Of a stretch of DNA of 64,000 nt, positions 17,868-25,295 are shown in pieces. The number at the start of each line of letters is the position of its first letter. The stretch's first letter is position 1. The notes under the pieces were generated by a model. That model saw only the letters and a list, made by a program, of their open reading frames with translations, was not told where the DNA came from and ran no database searches. The DNA lies in NCBI GenBank assembly GCA_963751425.1, contig CAVVUF010000002.1:1364001-1428000 (forward strand), read 5' to 3'. Source of the DNA: CAVVUF01 sp963751425. Its GTDB lineage: Bacteria; Chloroflexota; Anaerolineae; Anaerolineales; UBA4823. The position numbers were made by a program, and so were the translations under genes.

Positions 17868-19325
17868 ATGCAGTTTAATTCTTTTTCGTTCATCTATTTC
17901 CTGGCCGTCGTTCTGATTTTATACTTTTTGACGATGCGCTGGTGTAAACTGCAGAACCTGCTTCTCCTGGCCGCCAGTTATCTCTTCTACAGCCTGGGCG
18001 GGGGGCGTTGGGTCCTTCTGCTGCTGGTACCTACCCTGATGGATTATTCGATTGGGAGGCTGCTGGGGAGCCTGGTTGATCGTTTGGGGAGGACAGCCTG
18101 GCTGCGTAAGCTGCTGCTGGCAGTTTCCATTCTTGGCAACCTCACCATCTTGGGGGTATTTAAATATTACAATTTCTTTACAGAAAATTTGCAGGTGGCG
18201 TTCAATGCGCTGCACCTGAGCCTGGATGCGCCCACCCTCAGTCTCATTGTGCCGCTGGGGATCAGCTTTTGGACGCTCAAGTCGATGAGCTACACGATCG
18301 ACGTCTATCAAAATCGACAGGAGCCGGTGCGAAGCCTGGTGGACTACGCTTTGTTCCTCGCTTTTTTCCCTACCCTTCTAGCCGGTCCCCTGGATCGGGC
18401 GCGTAAGTTGCTGCCGCAGATCGCTGCCCCGCGCCGCCTGACACCCGAGCAGCTCAAAATTGGGCTGCACCTGATTCTGGTGGGTTTTTTCAAAAAGCTG
18501 GTGATCGCCGATAACCTGGCAGTGCGCATTGTCAACCCGGTTTTTAGCAATTCCCCAGAATATCATGGGTTGGATATCCTATTAGCCGGTTTGGCTTTTA
18601 CCTTCCAGCTCTACGGAGATTTTTCAGGGTATACCGATATCGCCCGTGGGGCTGCCCTCCTCCTGGGCTTTGATACCGCCCTGAACTTTCGCTGGCCTTA
18701 TTTTTCATTCAACCCGACCGACTTCTGGCAGCGCTGGCACATCTCCTTCTCAGAATGGCTGCGCGATTATGTGTTCTTTCCTGCTCGCCGGGCTGTGCTG
18801 CGTTGGAAAAATACCCCTCCCATCCTGGGGTTGGTGCTTCCTCCCCTGGTGACCATGAGTCTAAGCGGGCTTTGGCATGGTGCAAGTTGGACTTTCGTGC
18901 TTTGGGGAGTGTATCATGCCTGTCTGATCATCGTGTATCGCCTGTTTGAAAAGAAGCCTATCCACCAGGATCCCTGGAAAAGCGGCCAGGCCTATCCCTG
19001 GGTGGTCCTGCGCCTCGTCTTGATGTTCCTCCTGACGATGGTGGGTTGGATCATTTTCCGGAGCAGCTCCCTGAGCCAGGCTGGCTATTTGCTTGGGAAC
19101 TTGTCGCTGACCCCCTCCGCTCAAAGCTTGGATTTTTTCTACGACCTGGTCTTCTTCACTGCGCCCTGGTGCCTGGTCGAAGTGCTCACCTACGCCCGCA
19201 AGGATCTTTTGCTTTTCGTGCGTTTACCCTTTGCGGCACGCCTTCTGTTCAATGGCACCCTGCTGGCAGGCATCGTGCTGTTGAATGCGCGCCAGGCAAC
19301 CGAGTTTATCTATGTCCAGTTCTGA
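17868..19325 (+). CDS. MBOAT family membrane-bound O-acyltransferase
   Basis: A 485-residue multipass membrane acyltransferase of the DltB/AlgI type. Recognisable segments are LLAGPLDRARKLLPQ near residue 170, DFWQRWHISFSEWLRDYVFFP near residue 285 and SGLWHGASWTFVLWGVYHA near residue 330, which contains the catalytic His. Such proteins pass an acyl group across the membrane to a cell-surface polymer. ATG 17868 (MQFNSFSFIYF) fits family N-termini better than an in-frame start at 17802. The next gene overlaps by 14 bases and encodes an SGNH-type partner, so both likely act in one O-acylation system. Confidence 0.92.
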   Translation: MQFNSFSFIYFLAVVLILYFLTMRWCKLQNLLLLAASYLFYSLGGGRWVLLLLVPTLMDYSIGRLLGSLVDRLGRTAWLRKLLLAVSILGNLTILGVFKYYNFFTENLQVAFNALHLSLDAPTLSLIVPLGISFWTLKSMSYTIDVYQNRQEPVRSLVDYALFLAFFPTLLAGPLDRARKLLPQIAAPRRLTPEQLKIGLHLILVGFFKKLVIADNLAVRIVNPVFSNSPEYHGLDILLAGLAFTFQLYGDFSGYTDIARGAALLLGFDTALNFRWPYFSFNPTDFWQRWHISFSEWLRDYVFFPARRAVLRWKNTPPILGLVLPPLVTMSLSGLWHGASWTFVLWGVYHACLIIVYRLFEKKPIHQDPWKSGQAYPWVVLRLVLMFLLTMVGWIIFRSSSLSQAGYLLGNLSLTPSAQSLDFFYDLVFFTAPWCLVEVLTYARKDLLLFVRLPFAARLLFNGTLLAGIVLLNARQATEFIYVQF

Positions 19326-20359
19326 GAATATCGCCAACCCTGCCAGACGCCTTTCGTGAAAAGTCGCCTTTGGCCATATTGGGTACCTTTGCCTTGGAGG
19401 TGCTGGGCAGCCTGGTGGTTTTGGTGCTGTTGAATTCCTTTGCACTGTGGTACCTGGGAAATTATTCGCCGAATTATGGGTATTGGACCCTCCATCAGAA
19501 GTGGGCTGTGCTGGGGAAAATGGATGAGCCGGTGGATTGGCTGATCCTGGGCAACTCAAGCTGCAACCAGGGTGTGTCTCCAGCGCTCATCCAGGAACAG
19601 CTGGGTGAGACTGCCATCAATTTATGTACCATAGGCAGTGTGACCGCGCTAAATGATGTTTGGATGCTGGAAGAATATATCCAGCGCTTCGGTCCGCCAA
19701 AAGGGGTGGTAATCGGGCATGTCTATGATGTCTGGCCGCGCGATCTCGAGCCGTTGATTCTAGGTCAAATCCCACGCCCATGGAATTTCTGGAAAGAGCA
19801 CACCTTGGGCAGTGATTTGTTGGGTAACCCCGAAATCCGCTCCCAATTATTCCAGGAACGTTATGTACCGCTCCTCTCTCAGCGGTTGACGCTGACCTCG
19901 CTTCTGCGCTCGTTCATGTTTGGCAAGCTGATCCCCTTTAAGCCCGGTTGGCGTATGGATGAATTTGGCTTTCTGAGCGGCGAACAGGCTCAGCCTGAGA
20001 TCGCTATCCAGGATGGGCAGGATCACATGCAGTTTGTGCGTGAAAATGAGCCTTCCGTATCTTCGATCAATCAGCAAGCCCTGGAAAGACTTGTCGAAAT
20101 TGCGGATGCCTATCAGCTGCCCATCTACCTGGTGAACAGCCCCTTGTATGAGGGTTTATCCGCAGACGATGGTTTCCAGGCTTACCTGGCAGAGCTTCAC
20201 GGGCAGATCAATTCTATCGTCGGTGAGAGCCAATTCGTTCACCTGATCCCCGAGATCAAGACCTTTCCCGCCACCCAGCTGCAGACCGCCGATCACCTGA
20301 CCCTCCCAGGTGCACAGGTCTATACAGAATGGTTGATCCAGAATATATTGACCAGGTAG
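19312..20359 (+). CDS. SGNH/DltD-like acyl-transfer partner (one frameshift near start)
   Basis: A membrane-anchored protein of about 348 residues with one N-terminal segment (LEVLGSLVVLVLLNSFALWYL). The SGNH-type nucleophile block is WLILGNSSCNQGV near residue 80 and the C-terminal Asp-His pair is in TADHLTLPGA. It pairs with the upstream MBOAT gene, as AlgX-, PatB- or DltD-type partners do. The natural start ATG 19312 (MSSSENIANPARRL) is in a different frame from the body; an extra T in the CTTTCG run near 19350 explains the break. The body frame also runs open upstream inside the MBOAT gene, which is not meaningful. Confidence 0.78.
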
Positions 20360-20383
20360 GGATAAAGGTTATACATTTACATC

Positions 20384-21199
20384 TCACAGCGTGACCTTTA
20401 GTCCATCATAGGCTGCTTCCACCCCGTGCGGTCTGAAAAATGCTTCCAGCTCCGCGTGGGATGGGTTCCCAGAATGCGAAAAATGGTGGGCGAACACCCG
20501 CCCACCGGGTCGCAGCAGTCCTTCCGAGCGTATCCACTGGACCTCTTCTAAAAACAAGTCAAAGCCCAGATGCTGGTCATACTTCCCTTCCCCCAACGTC
20601 TCCTCCAGGATGATCGCGTCGAAAGAACGCCCAGCCAGCGCCTGCCGGGTCTCCGGTGGAAATCTTCCCGTATCGGTCGCGTATAGAAAGGCATGCTTTC
20701 CGTCATCCACGCTGTAGAAGAGCGCTTTCAGGTACTCTACTGCATGGTAAGCCCTGAAAGCCGTAAAAGTGTATCTACCGCATTTCCAGGAGTCGAAGGC
20801 CTGCACTGTGTGCACCTCCAGGTGCAGCGCAGCAGGGTCCGGGTAGGTTTTCTCTATGATTTCGGCGACATCCTGCGATCCATACAGGCTCAAAGTGGGA
20901 GGTGGCAGCTTCCCCGTGAAGGGATCTGCCCGCATTCCAAAGCTAGGGGGGTGAAGGTGATCCTCGTGCGCGTGCGTCACTAACCCGATCTTCACCCCCC
21001 ACAAGCTCAGGTTGAAGCGCTGCGCGGCTGCCAGCAGGTCTGGACCGAAATCGATCAGCAGGTCCGTGTTCACCAGCATGGCGCTGCGGTAGCGCAGGTT
21101 CTTCCCACCCAGCCTGCGTGCAGTTTGGCAGTGGTCGCACTGGCAAAAGATGCCCGGATACCCCTCCGCCGCCCCTGTCCCTAAAAAGAATAGATGCAT
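20384..21199 (-). CDS. Metallo-beta-lactamase-fold hydrolase (PhnP-like)
   Basis: A 271-residue metal-dependent hydrolase. The HAHEDH motif in LVTHAHEDHLHP near residue 78 provides Zn ligands, FLGTGAAEGYPG opens the fold, and CQCDHCQTARR near residue 20 is the cysteine-containing loop typical of PhnP-type phosphodiesterases. The later ligands are the Asp in YATDTGRF near residue 175 and the His in VFAHHFSHSGNPSH near residue 238. PhnP acts on cyclic ribose phosphates; the substrate of this member is not proven. It is convergent with the SGNH gene and 14 bases downstream of an unknown gene. Confidence 0.85.
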   Translation of the reverse strand: MHLFFLGTGAAEGYPGIFCQCDHCQTARRLGGKNLRYRSAMLVNTDLLIDFGPDLLAAAQRFNLSLWGVKIGLVTHAHEDHLHPPSFGMRADPFTGKLPPPTLSLYGSQDVAEIIEKTYPDPAALHLEVHTVQAFDSWKCGRYTFTAFRAYHAVEYLKALFYSVDDGKHAFLYATDTGRFPPETRQALAGRSFDAIILEETLGEGKYDQHLGFDLFLEEVQWIRSEGLLRPGGRVFAHHFSHSGNPSHAELEAFFRPHGVEAAYDGLKVTL

Positions 21200-21213
21200 C
21201 GCGGTTCCTTTCC

Positions 21214-21891
21214 CTAGACGGTCTCGAGTAGTTTCATTATGATAGCCGATTTCTGTCGATAATGAGGGTCATTCGATCGCAGATATTTTATCGCTCGTTC
21301 GCAGCTTGGTTGGATGTATCGGATCTCCTCCCCAGCAATGTCTTTTCCTAACTCGCTGAGACAAAGAACGGTATAGTAAAACGGGAAGCGCCTCCATTTA
21401 CCTGCTTGCCTCTCATTTTTCAAATCTTTCATGCCCATTTCCAGCCGCTGTTCAGCATCTGGGATCCAGTCAGTCGTCAGCGCCCGCCAATAGGAGACCG
21501 TACAGTTGCCGCAGCAGTACGTACCCATCCCATCGCCGCGCTCCTTGTTGTCCATGAGCTTCTGCCCAAAATTCTCCTGCGCACGGTAGATCGCCTGCTG
21601 TACGGAGGGTGAGGGATCCCCAAGCACTTTTAGGATGCGCAAGGATTCCTCGCCCAAGATGTGCCGCGCCGAGGCATCCGAGCGGATGGTCTCTCCTGTA
21701 AACAAGGTAAACGGTTTCTTCACCTCATCGTCTAGCGGCGCAAACAGCCCCCAATAGCTGTGCGGGAGCCCCTGCCGCCCGGCGATGAACTCGGAGATTT
21801 GTTTTGCCGTGGGCTCAGAAACCCTGGTAGAGAATAACGCGGCTTCGTTCACAGCGTTAATGGTTGCGCTAAGACTGTGTGTGTTCAACAT
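21214..21891 (-). CDS. Conserved hypothetical protein with CCxxC motif
   Basis: A 225-residue soluble, helix-rich protein that I do not recognise. The notable feature is TYCCGNCTVSYWRALTTDW near residue 135, a CCxxC cluster that could bind metal or form a disulfide. There is no signal peptide or membrane segment. AGGAAGG lies six bases before ATG 21891 (MLNTHSLSATINAVNE), so that start is preferred over 21954, which would overlap the upstream DUF1349 gene. Flanked by a PhnP-like hydrolase and a DUF1349 protein on the same strand. Confidence 0.65.
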   Translation of the reverse strand: MLNTHSLSATINAVNEAALFSTRVSEPTAKQISEFIAGRQGLPHSYWGLFAPLDDEVKKPFTLFTGETIRSDASARHILGEESLRILKVLGDPSPSVQQAIYRAQENFGQKLMDNKERGDGMGTYCCGNCTVSYWRALTTDWIPDAEQRLEMGMKDLKNERQAGKWRRFPFYYTVLCLSELGKDIAGEEIRYIQPSCERAIKYLRSNDPHYRQKSAIIMKLLETV

Positions 21892-21929
21892 ACCGGCCTT
21901 CCTTTCTGGTATTACATCTGTGTCCAGCT

Positions 21930-22559
21930 TTATTGATGCGCCATCCACAAGCAAGGTTCGAGCGTCCAGTTCTCAAACCTGGCTTCAAAGGACGAATTCA
22001 AGGGGCTGCACGCGTACAGGCCAAAGGGGATCGGCTGACCGGCTGGTATGGGAGGATCCACCTTGCCCATTTCCGGTGTCGTTTCGCCCAGGCTGTGCAG
22101 GTGGAAGACGCGCATCTGCTTGAAATCTGTCCCGGTGGGTGAAGCCTCGATCAGGAAATCAGGTCCGCGCCGGCTGAGACGGTACCACATCGCTGTCGGC
22201 GTGGGGATATCGGTGGTTGCCCAATCCGAATAACCAAGGTTCGTCACCACGCTGCCCAGGCGTGAGAATTCCTCGCTTTCATATTCGATGGAAGCTTTAA
22301 ACCAGTTTGAAGAGTTGAGATAGATGATCAGGCCGCACTGGTCATATTTGTTCCGATACGCAAAGGACGCCTTGACGGTAAAGGTAAAGTTATCTATGCT
22401 CTCCACAAGCAAAGCAGGGGCATTATCGTTCCGGAATCCGTAATAGCTGCGCTGCCAAAAATCGGTTCCAGGATCCGTTTTGATCTTCACCAGACGGTCC
22501 GAAATTTCAAATAATTTAGGTTGGTTCAACCACCTGGCTGTTGAAAAATCAATGTCCAT
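21930..22559 (-). CDS. DUF1349 (concanavalin A-like beta-sandwich) protein
   Basis: A 209-residue protein of the DUF1349 family, a lectin-like jelly roll. Typical segments are GTDFWQRSYYGFRNDNAPAL near residue 32, KYDQCGLIIYLNSSNWFKAS near residue 75 and MWYRLSRRGPDFLIEAS near residue 125. Members are presumed carbohydrate-binding but lack a proven activity. AGGAG precedes ATG 22559. It is the first gene of a leftward group with the CCxxC protein and the PhnP-like hydrolase. Confidence 0.85.
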   Translation of the reverse strand: MDIDFSTARWLNQPKLFEISDRLVKIKTDPGTDFWQRSYYGFRNDNAPALLVESIDNFTFTVKASFAYRNKYDQCGLIIYLNSSNWFKASIEYESEEFSRLGSVVTNLGYSDWATTDIPTPTAMWYRLSRRGPDFLIEASPTGTDFKQMRVFHLHSLGETTPEMGKVDPPIPAGQPIPFGLYACSPLNSSFEARFENWTLEPCLWMAHQ

Positions 22560-22850
22560 GCTTTGTCTCCTGGGAAATGAAATTGTTGATTTGATTTGGT
22601 TTGAGCGCCAAGGTTATCTGGTCATTATAAGACCGTGTTAATTCATAGAACTTCTGAGAACATATCTTACCAGGATTGTCTCCTCCTTGGTGCACTTTTT
22701 TTCTTCGCTTTTTGTTCTCTGATCTGTTTTTTATGTTATAGTCCAAGCAGTTTAAAAACCAGCCAGCTGGTTGGGTCGACGCAAACCCATTTTCCGACTG
22801 GATCATTTGAATTCATCGAGACATCAGGGAATAACCGTTTTAATACCTAC

Positions 22851-24050
22851 ATGACCACTCAAACAAAAAACTCTATCTGGCTACTCACCGCGGGTGCATT
22901 CTTCGCCTTTTTCATTTTTGGCTTCACAGATAATCTTAAAGGTCCCACGCTTCCGGCCCTTTTAGACGATCTGCAATTGAGCTACACGCTTGGCGGGACG
23001 ATCCTGCTGGGTATTTACCTGGGCTTCATGGCTGCCACCCTCTCCACAGGTTTCCTGGCAGATGCCCTCGGGCAAAAAGCGGTCCTGGTTTTGGCCGGGG
23101 TGTGCCTGGCCATCGGGGTGATCGGTTTTGCAGCTTTCAGCGCTCCCCTCTTACTCATCGCCAGCATGGTAGTGCTTGGCTTCGGCTTGGGATGTATCGA
23201 GCTGGGTGCAAATTCCCTCATTGTCTTTTTGCATCCCGCTGATAAAGGCCGTTACCTGAATTTGTTGGCAGTGATGCATGGCCTGGGCTCCATGTTGGCC
23301 CCGCTCTATGCTGGCTTTCTGCTGGCTGCGAACAGCTCGTGGCGCTTTGTCTATCGTTGGGACCTGGTTTTGATCCTCTTGCTCATGGTCTTCTTCGTGT
23401 TGGTGCCCTTCCCAAGCCGGCCAGCAGGCTCAAGCGAAAAAATCGATTTCAAGCACATCGGCAAAACCGCTGTTTCGCCCATTATGCTGACCTTTTATTT
23501 TGCGGATGCTTTTTACGTCGCCGTCGAAATTGGGATCGCATCCTGGATGGTGGAATTTCTTCAAAAAGTGCACGGTCAAAGCGTCAGCCAGAGCACCTTA
23601 GCGCTCTCCATCTTTTTTGGTCTGATTATGGTTGGCCGATTTGTGGGCAGCTTTTTTGTGGAAAAGCTTGGTTATCTCCGCTCCGTCCTGTTTGCTGCCC
23701 TGGCAGCCAGCGCCTGCATTGGCCTCAGCCTGTTTGGTCCAGCCCAATTCTTCTGGCTGCTGCCGGCCAGCGGGTTCTTCCTTTCCATCATCTTCCCAAC
23801 CATCACCGCTTCCCTCTCCAGTACTTACCATGTCAATCTTAACAGCTTGCTTGGCTTACTGTTTACCTTCGCCGGATTTGGGGGTCTTTTTGGACCCTGG
23901 CTGGTGGGGGTTGCCAGTGATCTCGGTGGGATCAAATTCGGCTTCAGTCTGAACCTGCTTTTCTGCCTGCTCACCGCTGCTGCCGCTTTTGTCCTGCTGC
24001 GCCTGCAGCCTCGAAATGCGATTCTCACTGGAGAGGATCAAGCACAATGA
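22851..24050 (+). CDS. MFS transporter, FGH (fucose/sugar) type
   Basis: A 399-residue major facilitator with 12 predicted membrane helices, of the FucP-like FGH group that imports sugars with protons. Visible are GFTDNLKGPTLPALLDD after helix 1, LADALGQKAVLVLAG in the loop 2-3 position, and GRFVGSFFVEKLG as the equivalent motif in the second half. ATG 22851 (MTTQTKNSIWLL) places helix 1 directly at the N-terminus; an upstream in-frame extension to 22635 is not needed. It precedes a URO-D family gene and a GH65 phosphorylase and may feed the latter. Confidence 0.88.
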   Translation: MTTQTKNSIWLLTAGAFFAFFIFGFTDNLKGPTLPALLDDLQLSYTLGGTILLGIYLGFMAATLSTGFLADALGQKAVLVLAGVCLAIGVIGFAAFSAPLLLIASMVVLGFGLGCIELGANSLIVFLHPADKGRYLNLLAVMHGLGSMLAPLYAGFLLAANSSWRFVYRWDLVLILLLMVFFVLVPFPSRPAGSSEKIDFKHIGKTAVSPIMLTFYFADAFYVAVEIGIASWMVEFLQKVHGQSVSQSTLALSIFFGLIMVGRFVGSFFVEKLGYLRSVLFAALAASACIGLSLFGPAQFFWLLPASGFFLSIIFPTITASLSSTYHVNLNSLLGLLFTFAGFGGLFGPWLVGVASDLGGIKFGFSLNLLFCLLTAAAAFVLLRLQPRNAILTGEDQAQ

Positions 24051-24060
24051 TCCCCCAATC

Positions 24061-24094
24061 TTATCCTGTTTATCCTGTAAATCCTGTTTGATTA
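24061..24094 (+). repeat. ATCCTGT tandem repeat, copy 1
   Basis: Three near-repeats of a nine-base unit (ATCCTGTWW) followed by GATTA. The 34-base block matches the one at 25248-25281 at 29 of 34 positions; both lie 14 bases before a start codon. Confidence 0.6.
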
Positions 24095-24108
24095 AGGGTG
24101 ATTTAATT

Positions 24109-25182
24109 ATGAAAACATTGACCTCACACGATCGCTTCCAGCGAATGTTTGCCCACCAGGATGCTGACCGCATTCCCATCATTGACAGCCCTTGGGAAGC
24201 CACCATCGAGCGCTGGCAGCGCGAAGGCATGCCCGTCGGTCAGAGCTTTGTAGACTATTTCGGTTTGGATAAAATGGTCCAAGTCAAGCTGACCGATAAT
24301 TCACCTCAGTATCCTGTCCAGACCCTGTCGGAGACAGAGACCGATAAAACTTACATAAGCGATTGGGGGGTGACCATGCGCCAGTGGAAGCATGCCTCAT
24401 CCACCCCTGAATTTCTGAGCCATACCATCGTGGATGCCGATACCTGGCGTAAAGCCAAGGAGCGCATCACGCCCAGCCGTGACCGGGTGAATTGGGATTT
24501 GCTAAAGAGAGAGTATAAGCATTGGAAAGAGCAGGATGCCTGGATTGTACCGATCGTTTGGTTCGGCTTCGATGTGACTCATGCCTGGATGGTGGGCACC
24601 GAGCGGGTCCTGCTGGCGCTGGTTGAAGACCCCGATTGGTTGGTGGATATGTGGAATACCGAGCTGGAGACAGAGCTGACCCTGCTGGATATGGTTTGGG
24701 AGGCCGGCTACACTTTTGACAGTATTTTATGGTTTGACGATATGGGTTATAAATACAACCAGTTCTTTTCCCTGCGCATGTACCGGAATTTGCTTAAGCC
24801 TTTCCATCAGCGGGCAATCGACTGGGCGCATGCCAAGGGGATCAAAGCCCATCTGCATTCGTGTGGAGACGTACGCCCATTTGTGCCAGAACTGGTGGGC
24901 ATGGGCCTGGATGCCCTCAACCCCCTGGAGGTGAAAGCGGGTATGGACCCAATCCAGCTCAAGAGGCAGTTCGGAGGCGAGCTGGTATTCCATGGTGGAG
25001 TGAACGCGGTGCTGTGGGATCAGCCCGAGGAGATCCAGGCAGAGATGGAGCGTGTCATCCCGACGATGAAGGAAAACGGCGGGTATATCTTCTCTTCCGA
25101 CCACTCGGTACCCTCCAGTGTCAGCCTGGAGGATTTTCGCTGCATCGTGGAACGCGCCAAGAAATTGGGCAGTTATAGTTGA
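24109..25182 (+). CDS. URO-D family protein (probable corrinoid/methyl-transfer or related enzyme)
   Basis: A 357-residue TIM-barrel protein of the uroporphyrinogen decarboxylase superfamily. FQRMFAHQDADRIPI opens the fold and AHLHSCGDVRPFVPE near residue 248 is the conserved HxCG-type segment found in methylcobamide:CoM and O-demethylase methyltransferases. A lone non-heme gene context and strong divergence from HemE argue against heme synthesis. AAGGGTG lies upstream of ATG 24109, preceded by the ATCCTGT repeat. It sits between a sugar transporter and a GH65 phosphorylase, so a carbohydrate link is possible. Substrate unknown. Confidence 0.8.
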   Translation: MKTLTSHDRFQRMFAHQDADRIPIIDSPWEATIERWQREGMPVGQSFVDYFGLDKMVQVKLTDNSPQYPVQTLSETETDKTYISDWGVTMRQWKHASSTPEFLSHTIVDADTWRKAKERITPSRDRVNWDLLKREYKHWKEQDAWIVPIVWFGFDVTHAWMVGTERVLLALVEDPDWLVDMWNTELETELTLLDMVWEAGYTFDSILWFDDMGYKYNQFFSLRMYRNLLKPFHQRAIDWAHAKGIKAHLHSCGDVRPFVPELVGMGLDALNPLEVKAGMDPIQLKRQFGGELVFHGGVNAVLWDQPEEIQAEMERVIPTMKENGGYIFSSDHSVPSSVSLEDFRCIVERAKKLGSYS

Positions 25183-25247
25183 GGAATAAAAAAAATCTGC
25201 ATTTTCCGATTTTTCCTTCTTTCCATGTGCATCATTTGTCTGTCTTT

Positions 25248-25281
25248 TTATCCTGAAAATCCTGTACATCCTGTTCGATTA
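25248..25281 (+). repeat. ATCCTGT tandem repeat, copy 2
   Basis: Same 34-base block as at 24061-24094, with differences at positions 9-11, 20 and 29. It ends 14 bases before the ATG at 25296. Confidence 0.6.
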
Positions 25282-25295
25282 GACAAGGAGTAGGC

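Noticed and set aside
24109..25182. URO-D family gene as heme-pathway hemE
   Set aside because: Low similarity to HemE, HxCG-type motif of methyl-transfer relatives, and no other heme genes in the window.
24061..25281. ATCCTGT repeats as a CRISPR array
   Set aside because: Units are nine bases and directly abutting; no spacers and no cas genes.
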